Source: MED660 sp002691025
GTDB lineage: Bacteria; Myxococcota_A; UBA9160; UBA4427
NCBI GenBank assembly: GCA_002170485.2
Contig: NHDZ02000158.1
Coordinates: 1-64,000, forward strand
Length of the DNA stretch: 64,000 bases
Direction: 5' to 3'
Under the pieces are notes generated by a model. That model made no database searches. It was not told the DNA's origin and saw only the letters and a program-made list of their open reading frames with translations. Of the stretch, positions 25,505 to 34,791 are shown piece after piece. Position numbers and translations under genes: made by a program. Position 1 is the first letter of the stretch, and every line of letters begins with the position of its first letter.

Positions 25505-26320
25505 TTACTCTGAAGTCGACCTGGCGTTCGGGTCTTGCGAAACAGGGGCGAGCACCATCCCGTTTACTACGGCCGAGCGCCCTCGGTCAATGGGATCGGT
25601 CACCACGGTGAATTCAAGGATTTCCCCACCCCGATCGACCTCAACCACGATTTCTCCGCCGGGAGCAAAAAGACGGTTGGTTTCACGAAGCGAGCGCGGT
25701 GCAAAAACCGGCTCGCCGCCGTACGAAAGAATCACATCCCCTGTCTGGATGCCGGCTTGCCCCGCGTTCGAACGCTCCGCCACGAATTGAACCTTGGAAC
25801 GGTTGTCTCTACCCTGCTCGTAGAGAAGTTCATCGTAGGCCGCGGGTCCGATCTCATCGAGAATCTGTGCATCGGCGGCCCCGGCGACCCGAAGCGCGTC
25901 TACGCGCGCCAAGGCACCGGCTCTGCGGAGTTGCTCAGGCTCGGCCCCCTCGCCTTCCGGTGAGGCCTCCTCATCATCCTGAACGTCTCTGGAGCGCTTC
26001 TGCGCCCACCTTTCCCTCGCCTCGGCCCGAGGCCGCACAGACGAAGAAGAAGAGCCCCGAGTCGCGCGAGAGGCCACAGAAGAAGAAGAATCCGATTCGG
26101 GGGATGAAGAGGGGCTCGGCTCTGAGACCGATTCACTCTCTGGTGCTCCCGCCGAGGTCACTGGCCCGGGGCCTCCCGCTCTTTCACGCTCCATCTGANG
26201 CCCGTCGGTGCTCGGNCCCGGGACCCCAGACTCGGGCGAAGGCCAGAACAAGACGGCCCCCGCCGCAAGCAGCATGACTCCCACCATGAGCAATAAGGTA
26301 CGCCACGTTTTCTTTGTCAC
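25505..26320 (-). CDS. Membrane-anchored PDZ-domain protein
   Basis: A 271-residue protein starting at GTG 26318-26320 (GGAG seven bases before); an upstream TTG would overlap the next gene. It has an N-terminal transmembrane segment (about residues 6-24) and a long low-complexity linker rich in Ser, Glu, Pro and Arg (about 30-130). The C-terminal PDZ domain is recognised from AGQAGIQTGDVILSYGG and FAPGGEIVVEVDRGG. The layout resembles the periplasmic PDZ part of type II secretion protein C or a regulatory PDZ anchor, but no secretion genes are nearby. It lies 13 bp after the fourth SpdH-like gene and is probably co-transcribed with it. Confidence 0.75.
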   Translation of the reverse strand: MTKKTWRTLLLMVGVMLLAAGAVLFWPSPESGVPXPSTDGXQMERERAGGPGPVTSAGAPESESVSEPSPSSSPESDSSSSVASRATRGSSSSSVRPRAEARERWAQKRSRDVQDDEEASPEGEGAEPEQLRRAGALARVDALRVAGAADAQILDEIGPAAYDELLYEQGRDNRSKVQFVAERSNAGQAGIQTGDVILSYGGEPVFAPRSLRETNRLFAPGGEIVVEVDRGGEILEFTVVTDPIDRGRSAVVNGMVLAPVSQDPNARSTSE

Positions 26321-26333
26321 CTGCACACTCCGA

Positions 26334-28319
26334 TCAGGCGCCTTGAGGTTCAAGCAACTCGGTCACCGCACGATGAGCCTGATCGATTGCGATATCCGTA
26401 TAGGCACCGCCACCACTGTCGGCGTTCGCGATGGCGATCTGGCCTCGGCGGGCTCGCGCTGTCAACAAGGGAAGCCCCTCATCCGGATCCACCAGCGCAT
26501 TGTATTCAGGCGCATAGCCGTGCGGCCAGCGATTCACCGCAATAGCGGCAATATCACGCGACGCGTCGAAGCCTCCGGCTCCCAGGGTCTGATTCAATTG
26601 GCTTCGGATTTCGCGCTCAAACGTCGAAAACGGCGTGGCCAGAAGCTCGGTACGCCCGGCAATATGCTGCTCGCGTTCACTCAGCCCCGGCTTCGCCGGT
26701 GTGCGGATCATCTGGATCATGATCGGTTCGTCGGGTGATTTGGCACTGTGATAGCCGCCGATATCCATCGACTGAACCAATTGGATGGTTGCGTGGTATC
26801 CCCCCGGAGACACGATATCCGACACACCCAGATTCGCGAATGCACGCCAATTCGTAAGCGCCACCGAGGTAATCACCAACGGCGTCTTGATGAGGGAGCG
26901 GAGCGCCTCCTTCTGGGGCTGCGGCAGTTCCGGACAGATGAAGGGAATCATCATGTTCCAGCTCGCGAGCACGCTCTGCTTGCCCTTGACCCGGTACGCC
27001 TTACCGTCCCTTAGGTACGTGACATGAACCTGGCCATCATCCGCGTTCATCACATGCGCGGCCGTGCTGGAAAGCCGGATACGCACAGGCTTATCAGGAC
27101 GATCCAATTGGGTGTAGTCCGTTGGAGCCGCTATGGAATCTTCCACCGTACTGCCGGGCAGCGCGGCCGGAATCAGATCGCGCACCAGCAGTCTTGCGAT
27201 CGACGCGTTGCCGTCCGGAAAGGTGTAGGTATAGGAACCGCCTGTTTCCATCTGCTTACCGGGCGTATAACCCATACGGGCTGTCGCCGTCGGAGGCAGA
27301 TCCAGGCCGCCAAAGCCCGGCAGCCCGATCCCCCAGCAATCCAGTGCCGAAATCGCGTCGATCCCACACCCCCAATAGAGATCGGTCGCGCGTTGGTAGA
27401 AGGGAATCGCGGCGGGATCGACTTGGACGACCTTCAACAGGTAGTCCGCATAACTCATCCGCGACAAGCGATCCTTCTTTTCGTCAGGCGAAAGACCTGG
27501 CATGTAGTCCTTGGGGCTTGTTTCGAGCTCGAGAATGTCCTTACGAGCCACATCGCTCAGGGGTGCCTGCGCGAGGAACTCGGTGGTCTGCTCCACGGAC
27601 GGGTGATAGCCACCCTTGCGTGGGACCAATTTGTCCTCACCAAAGGTCTCCTTGTCGAAGAACACGCCGGAAACAAGATTGAAATCGCGATCGCGTCCCT
27701 TGTCGTAGGTCTCCTTGGTCAACTTTTCCGGATGAATCCCAAGATGCTTGAGCAGCCCATCCGCGACAGGGCTGTATGGGGTTGGACTCGAAATCAAGGC
27801 GGTCCCACCACTCGCGATCAGAAGCTTGTCGTCGATATGGAACTCATTGCGCTTGGCATGGCCTCCGAAATCATCGTGGTTGTCGAGCACGAGGATCCTG
27901 GCGTCCGGACCGACCGCCTTGCGATAGAAGTGCGCCGCCGAGAGACCGCTGATGCCACCGCCGACGACAATCAGATCAAAGGACTCACCGGTGTCCTGGG
28001 CCTCGGTCACAAAGGCCGGGTTGTCCCTCACTGCGTGCGCACTCTCGAATGAACCAGGATGACTGCCGCGCATCCCCATCAGGGTGGGCGGGTAATAGCC
28101 CGACTGATCCTGCGCAGCACCGATCGGGATCGCTGCTGCGTCACCAAAGGACAGCCCCGGAGTCAATCCACCTACCGTGGTGGCCAGGGCCACCGCCGCA
28201 CCTTGAAGGAAATCGCGTCGATCAATCGGCTGATCCATGCCGAGCCTGGCATCGTGCTCTTCGCCGCCCATGCCTTCGTCGATCGGCTTGCCTTCTTCTC
28301 GCTCTCGGGATCGGGTCAT
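26334..28319 (-). CDS. SpdH-like FAD-dependent oxidoreductase, copy 4, closest to classical spermidine dehydrogenase
   Basis: A 661-residue Tat-exported flavoprotein. The ATG at 28319 follows AGAGGGG. A polar N-extension ending in RLGMDQPIDRRDFLQG resembles that of known spermidine dehydrogenases, with the twin Arg at 34-35. MRGSHPGSFESAH (about 83-95), the FAD loop VGGGISGL (119-126) and NHDDFGGHAKRNEF follow. The C-terminus reads NRWPHGYAPEYNALVDPDEG and lacks the DPDWxEGQAPHE block of copies 1-3, so it forms a separate branch. It is divergent from a secreted cupin gene and followed by a PDZ protein. Of the four it is the most likely to act on spermidine, giving 1,3-diaminopropane and 4-aminobutanal with electrons to the respiratory chain. 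Confidence 0.88.
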   Translation of the reverse strand: MTRSREREEGKPIDEGMGGEEHDARLGMDQPIDRRDFLQGAAVALATTVGGLTPGLSFGDAAAIPIGAAQDQSGYYPPTLMGMRGSHPGSFESAHAVRDNPAFVTEAQDTGESFDLIVVGGGISGLSAAHFYRKAVGPDARILVLDNHDDFGGHAKRNEFHIDDKLLIASGGTALISSPTPYSPVADGLLKHLGIHPEKLTKETYDKGRDRDFNLVSGVFFDKETFGEDKLVPRKGGYHPSVEQTTEFLAQAPLSDVARKDILELETSPKDYMPGLSPDEKKDRLSRMSYADYLLKVVQVDPAAIPFYQRATDLYWGCGIDAISALDCWGIGLPGFGGLDLPPTATARMGYTPGKQMETGGSYTYTFPDGNASIARLLVRDLIPAALPGSTVEDSIAAPTDYTQLDRPDKPVRIRLSSTAAHVMNADDGQVHVTYLRDGKAYRVKGKQSVLASWNMMIPFICPELPQPQKEALRSLIKTPLVITSVALTNWRAFANLGVSDIVSPGGYHATIQLVQSMDIGGYHSAKSPDEPIMIQMIRTPAKPGLSEREQHIAGRTELLATPFSTFEREIRSQLNQTLGAGGFDASRDIAAIAVNRWPHGYAPEYNALVDPDEGLPLLTARARRGQIAIANADSGGGAYTDIAIDQAHRAVTELLEPQGA

Positions 28320-28515
28320 CGTCGCCCCTCTGCCTGCCCTGCCTTCCAGGCCCACTCAAACGCAAAGGCCCGCCAGACCGCCTGCTCTTCGATCAGGCTC
28401 GTCGGCCATCAATTACTGGGCCTTCTAATCGGTTCTATTATATAGCTATTGAGCGTCCAGTGACACCGGCCTTGATGGTCGGACACGATTTGAGACCACT
28501 CCCCACAGGAGGATC

Positions 28516-29001
28516 ATGATGCACTACAGCCTTCTACTGATGTTGATGACCCTGCTTCTCGTGCCGCTTCATTCCTCTGCGGCTGACGCACCTGGAAAAG
28601 CAGCGATGGGAAACGGGAAAAAGGCTTCGAGCACGGTCATTCCGGTCCCCATCGCAAAATCCTTTCTCGAAGGAAAGGGCCTGGTTCTCGACAAGCCGGA
28701 AGAATACGATTCCTATACCGATTCGGAAGGAAAGGTCCGGGCCCCCAGCTACTCGCATGTGTCCCACACCGGCAAGATCCAGGTCCTGGTGATCGAGGCC
28801 GGCCCCGGGAAGGTCCGCATCGAAGGGCTTCCCTACGACGAATTCGTCCATATCCTCGAGGGTCGTCTCATCCTGACCCTCGACGATGGCCAGGAATTCA
28901 AGTTCGAGACGGGAGACTCGTTCACTCTTCCCGAAGGCTATGTCGGCTACTGGGATATGCCCGAGAAATACCGCGAACTGGTCGTCATCAACATGGAATA
29001 G
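28516..29001 (+). CDS. Secreted cupin-domain protein
   Basis: A 161-residue protein with a strong GGAGG before tandem ATG codons (28516 and 28519). A signal peptide (to about SSAADA, residue 24) is followed by a single cupin barrel: YDEFVHILEGRLILTLDDG (conserved cupin motif 1 region) and FETGDSFTLPEGYVGYWDM (motif 2 region). The sequence is most like EutQ/DUF861-type small cupins. His in FVHILEG is the only clear metal ligand, so metal binding may be weak. It is divergent from the fourth SpdH-like gene across a 196-bp AT-rich gap and may share its control. It may bind or modify a periplasmic product of that enzyme; this is inference. Confidence 0.85.
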   Translation: MMHYSLLLMLMTLLLVPLHSSAADAPGKAAMGNGKKASSTVIPVPIAKSFLEGKGLVLDKPEEYDSYTDSEGKVRAPSYSHVSHTGKIQVLVIEAGPGKVRIEGLPYDEFVHILEGRLILTLDDGQEFKFETGDSFTLPEGYVGYWDMPEKYRELVVINME

Positions 29002-29003
29002 CG

Positions 29004-29053
29004 CCGTGGAAGGCCAGGCATGACCGGGCCACGAGGGCACCGTGGAAGGCCAG
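29004..29053. repeat. Short direct repeat after the cupin gene
   Basis: CCGTGGAAGGCCAG occurs at 29004-29017 and again at 29040-29053, 36 bp apart, between the cupin stop and the convergent SDR gene. Two copies only; no array. Confidence 0.5.
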
Positions 29054-29074
29054 CCCTCCATGAGCCCACTCTGT

Positions 29075-29710
29075 TCAGCGACTCGCGAACACTTCCGCAA
29101 TCGGCACATTTCCATCCAGCAGGTCCACGACCCGATTGGACCCAGATGGATGTCGCAAGGCCTCAACGATACAGTCCGCCACATTCGAGCGACTGATCCC
29201 GAACCCTTCCCCCTCGATCTCTGTCCGAACCCGGCCACTGCCCGCGTCGTCGGTCAATCGACCGGGCCGCAAGATCGTGGACCGCAGGCCGCTCTCAAGA
29301 AGTCGCTGATCCGCGAGCAGCTTGGCCACCATGTAGTGCCGCATGGCCGGCGGAGCCTCCAGTGGACTTTCTACCCGCAAGGCGCTGACCATCACAAAGT
29401 GAACCACTCCGCGCTCTTCACTCCCGCGAATCGACCGGATGGCACCATACAGATCCACGAGCAGCGTTTTATCGCCCCCCGTCGCACCCCCTGAGCCTGC
29501 CGTAAACACCACCTGGTCACAGCCTTCGAAGGCCTGGGAGAAGTCGGCTTCCAGATCCCCAAGAACGACTTCCACGCCCTGAGCTTCGAAATACGAACGC
29601 TGCTCCTCGCTTCGTACCATGGCCCGGATCGGAAGACCTGCTTCAGCTGCTTTTCGGCAGAAAAGCCGACCGATCCCTCCGTGGGCGCCAATCGTGAGTA
29701 TCTTCGACAT
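29075..29710 (-). CDS. Atypical SDR / NAD(P)-binding protein
   Basis: A 211-residue Rossmann protein. The N-terminal loop is TIGAHGGIGRLFCRKAAEAG (residues about 6-25), a GxxGGIGR nucleotide-binding motif, followed by PIRAMVRSEEQ and GDLEADFSQAFEGCDQVVFTAGS. The catalytic Tyr-Lys of classical SDRs is only loosely matched by YMVAKLLAD. This is typical of the atypical SDR-a5/NmrA-like group, which act as redox sensors, reductases or quinone-binding proteins. The start is supported by GAGGAAGT before the ATG. It is convergent with the cupin and divergent from the small ORF at 29769. The substrate is unknown. Confidence 0.85.
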   Translation of the reverse strand: MSKILTIGAHGGIGRLFCRKAAEAGLPIRAMVRSEEQRSYFEAQGVEVVLGDLEADFSQAFEGCDQVVFTAGSGGATGGDKTLLVDLYGAIRSIRGSEERGVVHFVMVSALRVESPLEAPPAMRHYMVAKLLADQRLLESGLRSTILRPGRLTDDAGSGRVRTEIEGEGFGISRSNVADCIVEALRHPSGSNRVVDLLDGNVPIAEVFASR

Positions 29711-29768
29711 ACTTCCTCTTCAAGAGTGATGTGCCATCGCCTGGGGAGATGAACCCTGGAAGAGGAAG

Positions 29769-29933
29769 ATGACCGAGATCAAGCAACACATCAATACGGA
29801 GATGATTCTATACCCCCTTATTCCCATCGATGAATTCGTTCAGGTCATGAGCGGAAAGCGGATCCCCACCGGCGCCCAGCGCAAGGTGCATGATGACTTC
29901 CAAGACGATTCGCGGGAATTAGGACCAGCCTGA
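29769..29933 (+). CDS. Small hypothetical protein, 54 residues
   Basis: ATG 29769 follows AGAGGAAG, a good ribosome-binding site, and opens a 54-codon frame beginning MTEIKQHINTEM and ending RELGPA. Pro and Ile occur mid-sequence (LYPLIPIDEF) and charged residues at the end (HDDFQDDSRE). No signal peptide or membrane segment is seen, and no family is recognised. It ends 13 bp before the SnoaL-like gene, so the two may be co-transcribed. The tight spacing and ribosome-binding site support a real gene, but its length leaves doubt. Confidence 0.45.
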   Translation: MTEIKQHINTEMILYPLIPIDEFVQVMSGKRIPTGAQRKVHDDFQDDSRELGPA

Positions 29934-29946
29934 GAGAGGATCCACA

Positions 29947-30360
29947 ATGAAGACACCGGCCCGACGCCTCGTCGAAGCCTTCGGAAACTGTTCAGCCCTT
30001 GAGGCCATGTACACCGAAGACGTGACCTGGCGCCTCAACCACTCCCTGGCTCCAAATATTGCAGGGCCACACCGCGGCAAGGCTGCGGTGTGCGCTTTCA
30101 ACCGAGCTGTATTCGAGAAATTCTATAAGCCGTCTTCAGTTGAGGTCGAGATACTTGACGAAATCGGGGACGAAGCCTCCAGCGTGGTCCGCTTCATCTA
30201 CCGCGCAACCAGCCGGCACCAACATCCGTATGCGGTGGAGTACGTCCTCTTCGCCAAGACCGTGAATGGCCTGATCTCAGAGGTCATAGAATTGCTCGAC
30301 ACCCATGCTTCCAATGAGCAACACCAGGGCAGAGCGGTCGGCGTGCCCCCTGGAAGCTGA
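29947..30360 (+). CDS. SnoaL-like / NTF2-fold protein
   Basis: A 137-residue protein with GAGAGAGGA before the ATG. The pattern MYTEDVTWRLNHS, then GPHRGKAAVCAF and a strand-rich C-terminal half (VVRFIYRATSR, EYVLFAKTVNGLISEVIELLDT) fits the cone-shaped NTF2/SnoaL fold. Such proteins act as isomerases, hydrolases or ligand-binding proteins for hydrophobic or steroid-like molecules. Catalytic residues cannot be assigned. It is convergent with the DUF4920-like gene. Confidence 0.78.
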   Translation: MKTPARRLVEAFGNCSALEAMYTEDVTWRLNHSLAPNIAGPHRGKAAVCAFNRAVFEKFYKPSSVEVEILDEIGDEASSVVRFIYRATSRHQHPYAVEYVLFAKTVNGLISEVIELLDTHASNEQHQGRAVGVPPGS

Positions 30361-30390
30361 AATCGAATCCGTAAGAAGCAAGAGGGTCCG

Positions 30391-30867
30391 CTATCGGGAC
30401 AACTCCGCTCCGTGGCCTTCGATCTGATAGAAAACCATGGGACCGGTGACCGAGGCTTCATCGAAGGGCTCTCCCTTCTCATCGGCCAGATGACGCATCC
30501 AGGATGTCGCTCGACGCTTCGACATCTCGTGCTTACGCAGCACGCCCTCCGCCACGACTTCGCTCCCTCTCGCTTCGACGGGAAAGACGATCACACCGTC
30601 ATCCACCTTGAAACGGATGGTCTCGCGGCCCCCGCTTTCAAGAATATCGATCCAACACCCCTTCATGGGACAGACATCCTCGACAAGACCCGCAATACGT
30701 ACCTTCTCACCCAGATACTTCTCCGGTGAACCCGTCAACTCCCCAATCGTGACGACACGTGCATCAGTCAACTCTTTTCCGTACGAGGTCTTTGCGCTGG
30801 CCGAAACCGAAAACAAAACGCACACCAACCACAGGGCCAGAAAGCCCTGAATCCACCCTCTCAACAT
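30391..30867 (-). CDS. DUF4920-like periplasmic protein
   Basis: A 158-residue secreted protein. AGGAGAATT precedes the ATG, and the signal peptide ends near VSASAK (about residue 25). The mature domain has EKVRIAGLVEDVCPMKGCWIDI and IRFKVDDGVIVFPVEARGSEVVAEGVL, an OB-fold-like pattern typical of DUF4920 proteins with a conserved CPxxGCW pair of cysteines. The two Cys (VCPMKGC) could bind metal or cycle as a disulfide. Its function is not established. It follows the mechanosensitive channel gene on the same strand after 109 bp. Confidence 0.78.
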   Translation of the reverse strand: MLRGWIQGFLALWLVCVLFSVSASAKTSYGKELTDARVVTIGELTGSPEKYLGEKVRIAGLVEDVCPMKGCWIDILESGGRETIRFKVDDGVIVFPVEARGSEVVAEGVLRKHEMSKRRATSWMRHLADEKGEPFDEASVTGPMVFYQIEGHGAELSR

Positions 30868-30976
30868 TCAAATTCTCCTTTTCTCGATCTTGCAGCCCGC
30901 CATACAGTCTTCAACCGCCTCGCTGACGCACCCCACACCCGGCTTCCGAACACTCCCACAAAAAGCAATCCTTGTC

Positions 30977-33460
30977 TCACACCTTGCCGGGATCCACAAG
31001 GTGGACATCCCGTTGCGGGAACGGGATCTCGACGCCCGCTTCCGTAAGCTTCTTGTTGATGGAAACGCAGATTCGGCTTCGGATTCGACTGAAATGGTCA
31101 AAATCCACCGTCCACGCTCGGACTTCAAAATCCAGCGAGCTGTCTCCAAAGTCCTTGAAGAGCACATAGGGTTGAGGCGTTTCGAGTACACCCTCGGTCT
31201 CTGCAGCCGCCGCAGCCAGTAACTCCATGACTTCCTCGGGGTTGCTCCCGTAGGCAACACCGATGGGAATCTCGAATCTACGCTTCCGATCGGATTTCGT
31301 CCAATTCGTCACTTCCTCGGAAATGAAGTTTGCATTGGGCACGATGACCTCGGCCCCCTCCCAGGTACGGACCGTACTTGAACGGATTCCGATCCTCTGA
31401 ACAGAGCCCGCCACGGTACCCATGGCGACTGTGTCACCGACTTGAATGGGTCGCTCCGTCAACAAGATCAAGCCCGAAATGAAGTTGTTCACGATCGTTT
31501 GCAATCCGAAGCCCACGCCCACTCCAAAAGCACCCGTAAGGAGCGTGGCGCGATTGGCATCAAACCCAAGAGCCGTCACGGCAAACACGAAGCCTGCTAT
31601 CAGGAAGGCATAGTGGAGCAGTGTCTTGATCGCATAGGGACGACCGCGCTCGACTTCGGCCGTATCAAAAACCTCTTCTGACAAGAAAAACTGGATGAAA
31701 CGCGACGTCCACATCGCTCCGATGAACACGGCCACAGAGGCCAGAATGCTGCCCACGGTGAGTGTCACCTGAGGGAGCGGCAACTGAGCCGAAAGCACAC
31801 GATCGAAGATCAGCTTGGTCTGATCCCAGATTTCGAGGTGAGCGAGCAAGGTCTGGATGATCAGAAACCATGCCGTCAGCCACAGGATGAGATAGGCGCG
31901 ATTCCTCAACAGCTCGCGATTCCGACGGACCATGGCGAGACTGGCCAGGGGGCGCACTCGCATCAAGAAGACCAGAAGCCCATCGATGACAAGGACTGTC
32001 CCGTAGAGGACAATGGCGCCGTAGATCCCCATCATCAAGGTGCCGCCCACGAGTTCAGCCACCGCACCGAAGCCCACGCATTCAGCCACCAAGCAGGCCA
32101 AGGCCACAATCAGGATGACCCTGAGGATACGACCAATCACCCTGAAAGAGGGTTTAGAGGCCACCTCTTGCGGAATCGCCTTCATTCTCGACGGGCGGAG
32201 AGTCCAAGCTGTCCAGAAAATCAGCACCAGGAGATTGATCAGGAAGAGCAACTTGGAGACGATGGCTGCCTGTTGCAGGACCTGCTGTACATGATGGATG
32301 AAATAGACTGACATCCCCACGGTCAGCAATGGAAAGACCGGCTTATCCACAATCTGGCGCAGAACCAGAACTGCCGGAATCAACGTCGCCGCACCAAAGA
32401 CCGGACCCAGGGGCCCTACGGCCAGATCTCGAAAAAACCACAAGCTTGAAAAGAATGCGATCAAGAAACTGAGCGCGATGGGTCTCCTGAACATCGCTTG
32501 AACCGCTTGCATGTGCGGTTCGTTTCCAATCGTGGCCTCGACCTGGCCTCGAGCCAACCACATGAGCACGATCAAGATCAATACGGCGGCACCAAAAAGC
32601 GATACAGACTCTCGATTGTGGAGCCAATAGCGGACGAGTAGATCTCGATCCCTCTCGACCTGCTCCCGCAGATTCATCCCCACCGAGCCCACGGCCGTGG
32701 CTTTCCAGAAACCGGGACTCCAGATCGGCATGGTATCGCGCTGCAGGACCTCACGAACCGCATCGCCACGGGCGTCCGCAATCAGGTTCTCGTCCCCTTG
32801 TACGATTTCCTCCAGGCTGGCGACATTACTCTGCACGGCCAACAACTTGGCCTGGCGCTCATTCGCCTCTACCGTCGCCGACGCTGCAACCTGCAGGACT
32901 TCATCAATCTGACGGAGCACATCCGGAGCTACATCGAGCTTGACGGCTTCTTTGCGTGTGTTGACCCAGACTGTTTTGATCTGGCGGATGACCTGGATCT
33001 GCTTTTCGAGTTTCTCTCCTTCTTCCTGCAAGCCATCTTGCGTATCCTGGAGACGCCGCCCGACTTGATTCCAGCCAGCCTGGAGTTGATCCAGGGAAAG
33101 AACAGACGGCTCAAGCGTGCGCATTCTTGAAGAGCGATTCAATTGTCGATTCACCCAGACCTTGAGGTCCGGGATATCTTCAATCGCCCTGTATTCCTCC
33201 TTGCTCGGCTTGGTCGAGATCAGGGTCTCTTTGACACGCTGCTTGGCCTGCTCGGAACGCACTCCGATATCGGGCATCGGAACAAACTCCGGCTTGACTA
33301 CCTTGGCCGTCTCGACTGTTGATCCGTCAGTCGCGGTCGCTTCAGCGGTCGCACCAGCGAGACTGGCACTTTGCGCCAGGGCAGCACCCGGAAGTCCGGC
33401 TGCACCCATCACGAGCAAACTCACCGCAAAGCAGAAGAAAAGCCAACTCCATCTCGACAT
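30977..33460 (-). CDS. Large MscS-family (MscK/YbdG-like) mechanosensitive channel
   Basis: About 827 residues from ATG 33460, which opens a signal peptide (MSRWSWLFFCFAVSLLV... to AALAQ); an in-frame ATG 27 codons upstream is possible. A periplasmic coiled-coil-like region (about 90-230) is followed by roughly eleven membrane segments. The pore helix region reads TLLTGAFGVGVGFGLQTIVNNFISG, then the beta domain (ERPIQVGDTVAMGTVAGSVQRIGIRSS and VIVPNANFISEEVTNWT). This is the MscK-type architecture, which gates on membrane tension to release solutes during osmotic downshock. There is no strict potassium motif. It is transcribed alone or with the DUF4920-like gene. Confidence 0.9.
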   Translation of the reverse strand: MSRWSWLFFCFAVSLLVMGAAGLPGAALAQSASLAGATAEATATDGSTVETAKVVKPEFVPMPDIGVRSEQAKQRVKETLISTKPSKEEYRAIEDIPDLKVWVNRQLNRSSRMRTLEPSVLSLDQLQAGWNQVGRRLQDTQDGLQEEGEKLEKQIQVIRQIKTVWVNTRKEAVKLDVAPDVLRQIDEVLQVAASATVEANERQAKLLAVQSNVASLEEIVQGDENLIADARGDAVREVLQRDTMPIWSPGFWKATAVGSVGMNLREQVERDRDLLVRYWLHNRESVSLFGAAVLILIVLMWLARGQVEATIGNEPHMQAVQAMFRRPIALSFLIAFFSSLWFFRDLAVGPLGPVFGAATLIPAVLVLRQIVDKPVFPLLTVGMSVYFIHHVQQVLQQAAIVSKLLFLINLLVLIFWTAWTLRPSRMKAIPQEVASKPSFRVIGRILRVILIVALACLVAECVGFGAVAELVGGTLMMGIYGAIVLYGTVLVIDGLLVFLMRVRPLASLAMVRRNRELLRNRAYLILWLTAWFLIIQTLLAHLEIWDQTKLIFDRVLSAQLPLPQVTLTVGSILASVAVFIGAMWTSRFIQFFLSEEVFDTAEVERGRPYAIKTLLHYAFLIAGFVFAVTALGFDANRATLLTGAFGVGVGFGLQTIVNNFISGLILLTERPIQVGDTVAMGTVAGSVQRIGIRSSTVRTWEGAEVIVPNANFISEEVTNWTKSDRKRRFEIPIGVAYGSNPEEVMELLAAAAAETEGVLETPQPYVLFKDFGDSSLDFEVRAWTVDFDHFSRIRSRICVSINKKLTEAGVEIPFPQRDVHLVDPGKV

Positions 33461-33685
33461 GAACCGACAAGACTTCCCCGACACAACCGCCGGGAAGGCT
33501 CCGAGCCGATCATCGGGGCGCGTATCAAAATGATTCGTCATGCCCTGACTCTAGCTCGACTTTCCCGTCGTCTCCCTCATCGAAGCCGGCGGAAAACCCA
33601 TCAAAATGAGCCCCCTGAGCACGCACCCCGGATGCCTGGGCGGGCCCTCGGACTCCGTCCCGACCTGTACCGAAACAGACCCCGT

Positions 33686-34612
33686 TCAGGAGTCCGTTTC
33701 ACCGTCCAGGCTCTTTGCAAGCGTGGGGTGAGGGCGCCCCCTTGTGGGCCAGTGGATCGTGGGGCGCTTTCCCGTCCTTCGGTACTCGATCAATTTCAGG
33801 TCGGTCAGGTAGAAATACGTAGCTCGCAGAAAAGCGACCTGGAAGCCTCGAGTCCCATCCAGGAATCCAAGCTTCAGGACATAGTGATACAAGAACAGGC
33901 CAAGAGCGGACAGAAAACGGAACGGGTGCCCCCAGTACATCCGGCGAAGCCACTTCATCCTCTCGTCAGGGCTTCCAAGGAAACGCGGCTTGATGACGTC
34001 GAATTGGGCTTCGTCGATCATGCTTAGAGCTTCAAGCGACGAGTAGCGATTGTGTTTTTCCCACCATTCCGTGATTGACTTCGTATCGTGGTGATCCACC
34101 AGACATTTCAAACTGTGAGTGGCTCCGTCCACCATGGCGTGCTCGTTGATCTGTCTCCCGTCAAACTGGGCGCTTCCGGTCTTCCACATCCGAAGGTCGT
34201 AGCTGACATTCCCACCGAAGCGCAGAGCCTTGTTCATGAAGATCATGCGTCGCTGAAAGTAGAAACCCGCAAGCTCCGGATCCGCATCTTGCAGGACATC
34301 AAGGACTTCCGCCTTGAAATCATCGGGGACCCTCTCATCGGCATCGAGTTTCAGCGTCCAATCGGCGGAAATCGGCAGATTTGTCAGTGCCCAGTTCCAC
34401 TGGCTGGAATAGTTTTCGAAAGCATGCTGGACCACCCGAACACCGTGGTCGGCGTATTCCAACGCAGCATTCACCGTCTCATCCGTACTGAATGAATCGA
34501 CCACGAAGATTTCTCTTGCCCAGCCCTGGACGGATTCAATCGCCGGACCGACGTGGTCTTCTTCGTTGAAAGTCAGGATGATGACAGCGATGGATGCCTG
34601 ATGGGTAGCCAT
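33686..34612 (-). CDS. Family 2 glycosyltransferase (WaaE/KdtX-like)
   Basis: A 308-residue GT-A enzyme. IAVIILTFNEEDHVGPAIESV (residues about 7-27) begins the nucleotide-sugar domain. The metal-binding motif is LKLDADERVP (DxD-like), and KCLVDHHDTKSITEWWEKHNRYS is typical of the WaaE/KdtX group, which adds a sugar to the lipopolysaccharide inner core. A C-terminal hydrophobic stretch (FLSALGLFLYHYVLKLGFLDG) probably touches the inner membrane. I start at ATG 34612; an upstream GTG-like extension is unsupported. It is isolated from other LPS genes, so the acceptor is uncertain. Confidence 0.87.
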   Translation of the reverse strand: MATHQASIAVIILTFNEEDHVGPAIESVQGWAREIFVVDSFSTDETVNAALEYADHGVRVVQHAFENYSSQWNWALTNLPISADWTLKLDADERVPDDFKAEVLDVLQDADPELAGFYFQRRMIFMNKALRFGGNVSYDLRMWKTGSAQFDGRQINEHAMVDGATHSLKCLVDHHDTKSITEWWEKHNRYSSLEALSMIDEAQFDVIKPRFLGSPDERMKWLRRMYWGHPFRFLSALGLFLYHYVLKLGFLDGTRGFQVAFLRATYFYLTDLKLIEYRRTGKRPTIHWPTRGRPHPTLAKSLDGETDS

Positions 34613-34791
34613 GATGGGCGGATGGTAGCGAATCACGCACACAAAGAGCGGATGGGTAGCATGGCCACCAAGCCGGTCAGATTCGATCCATGCGGAAGCA
34701 GACCCCCTCTTCGTGTAGCATGAACGCGGAAGGGTCTTTCAAGAGACAAGCCCACACATTCACGAGTCCACCAAACCCAAGGAACCCCATC

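Noticed and set aside
29004..29053. CRISPR-like direct repeat
   Set aside because: Only two 14-bp copies, with no further units or cas genes.
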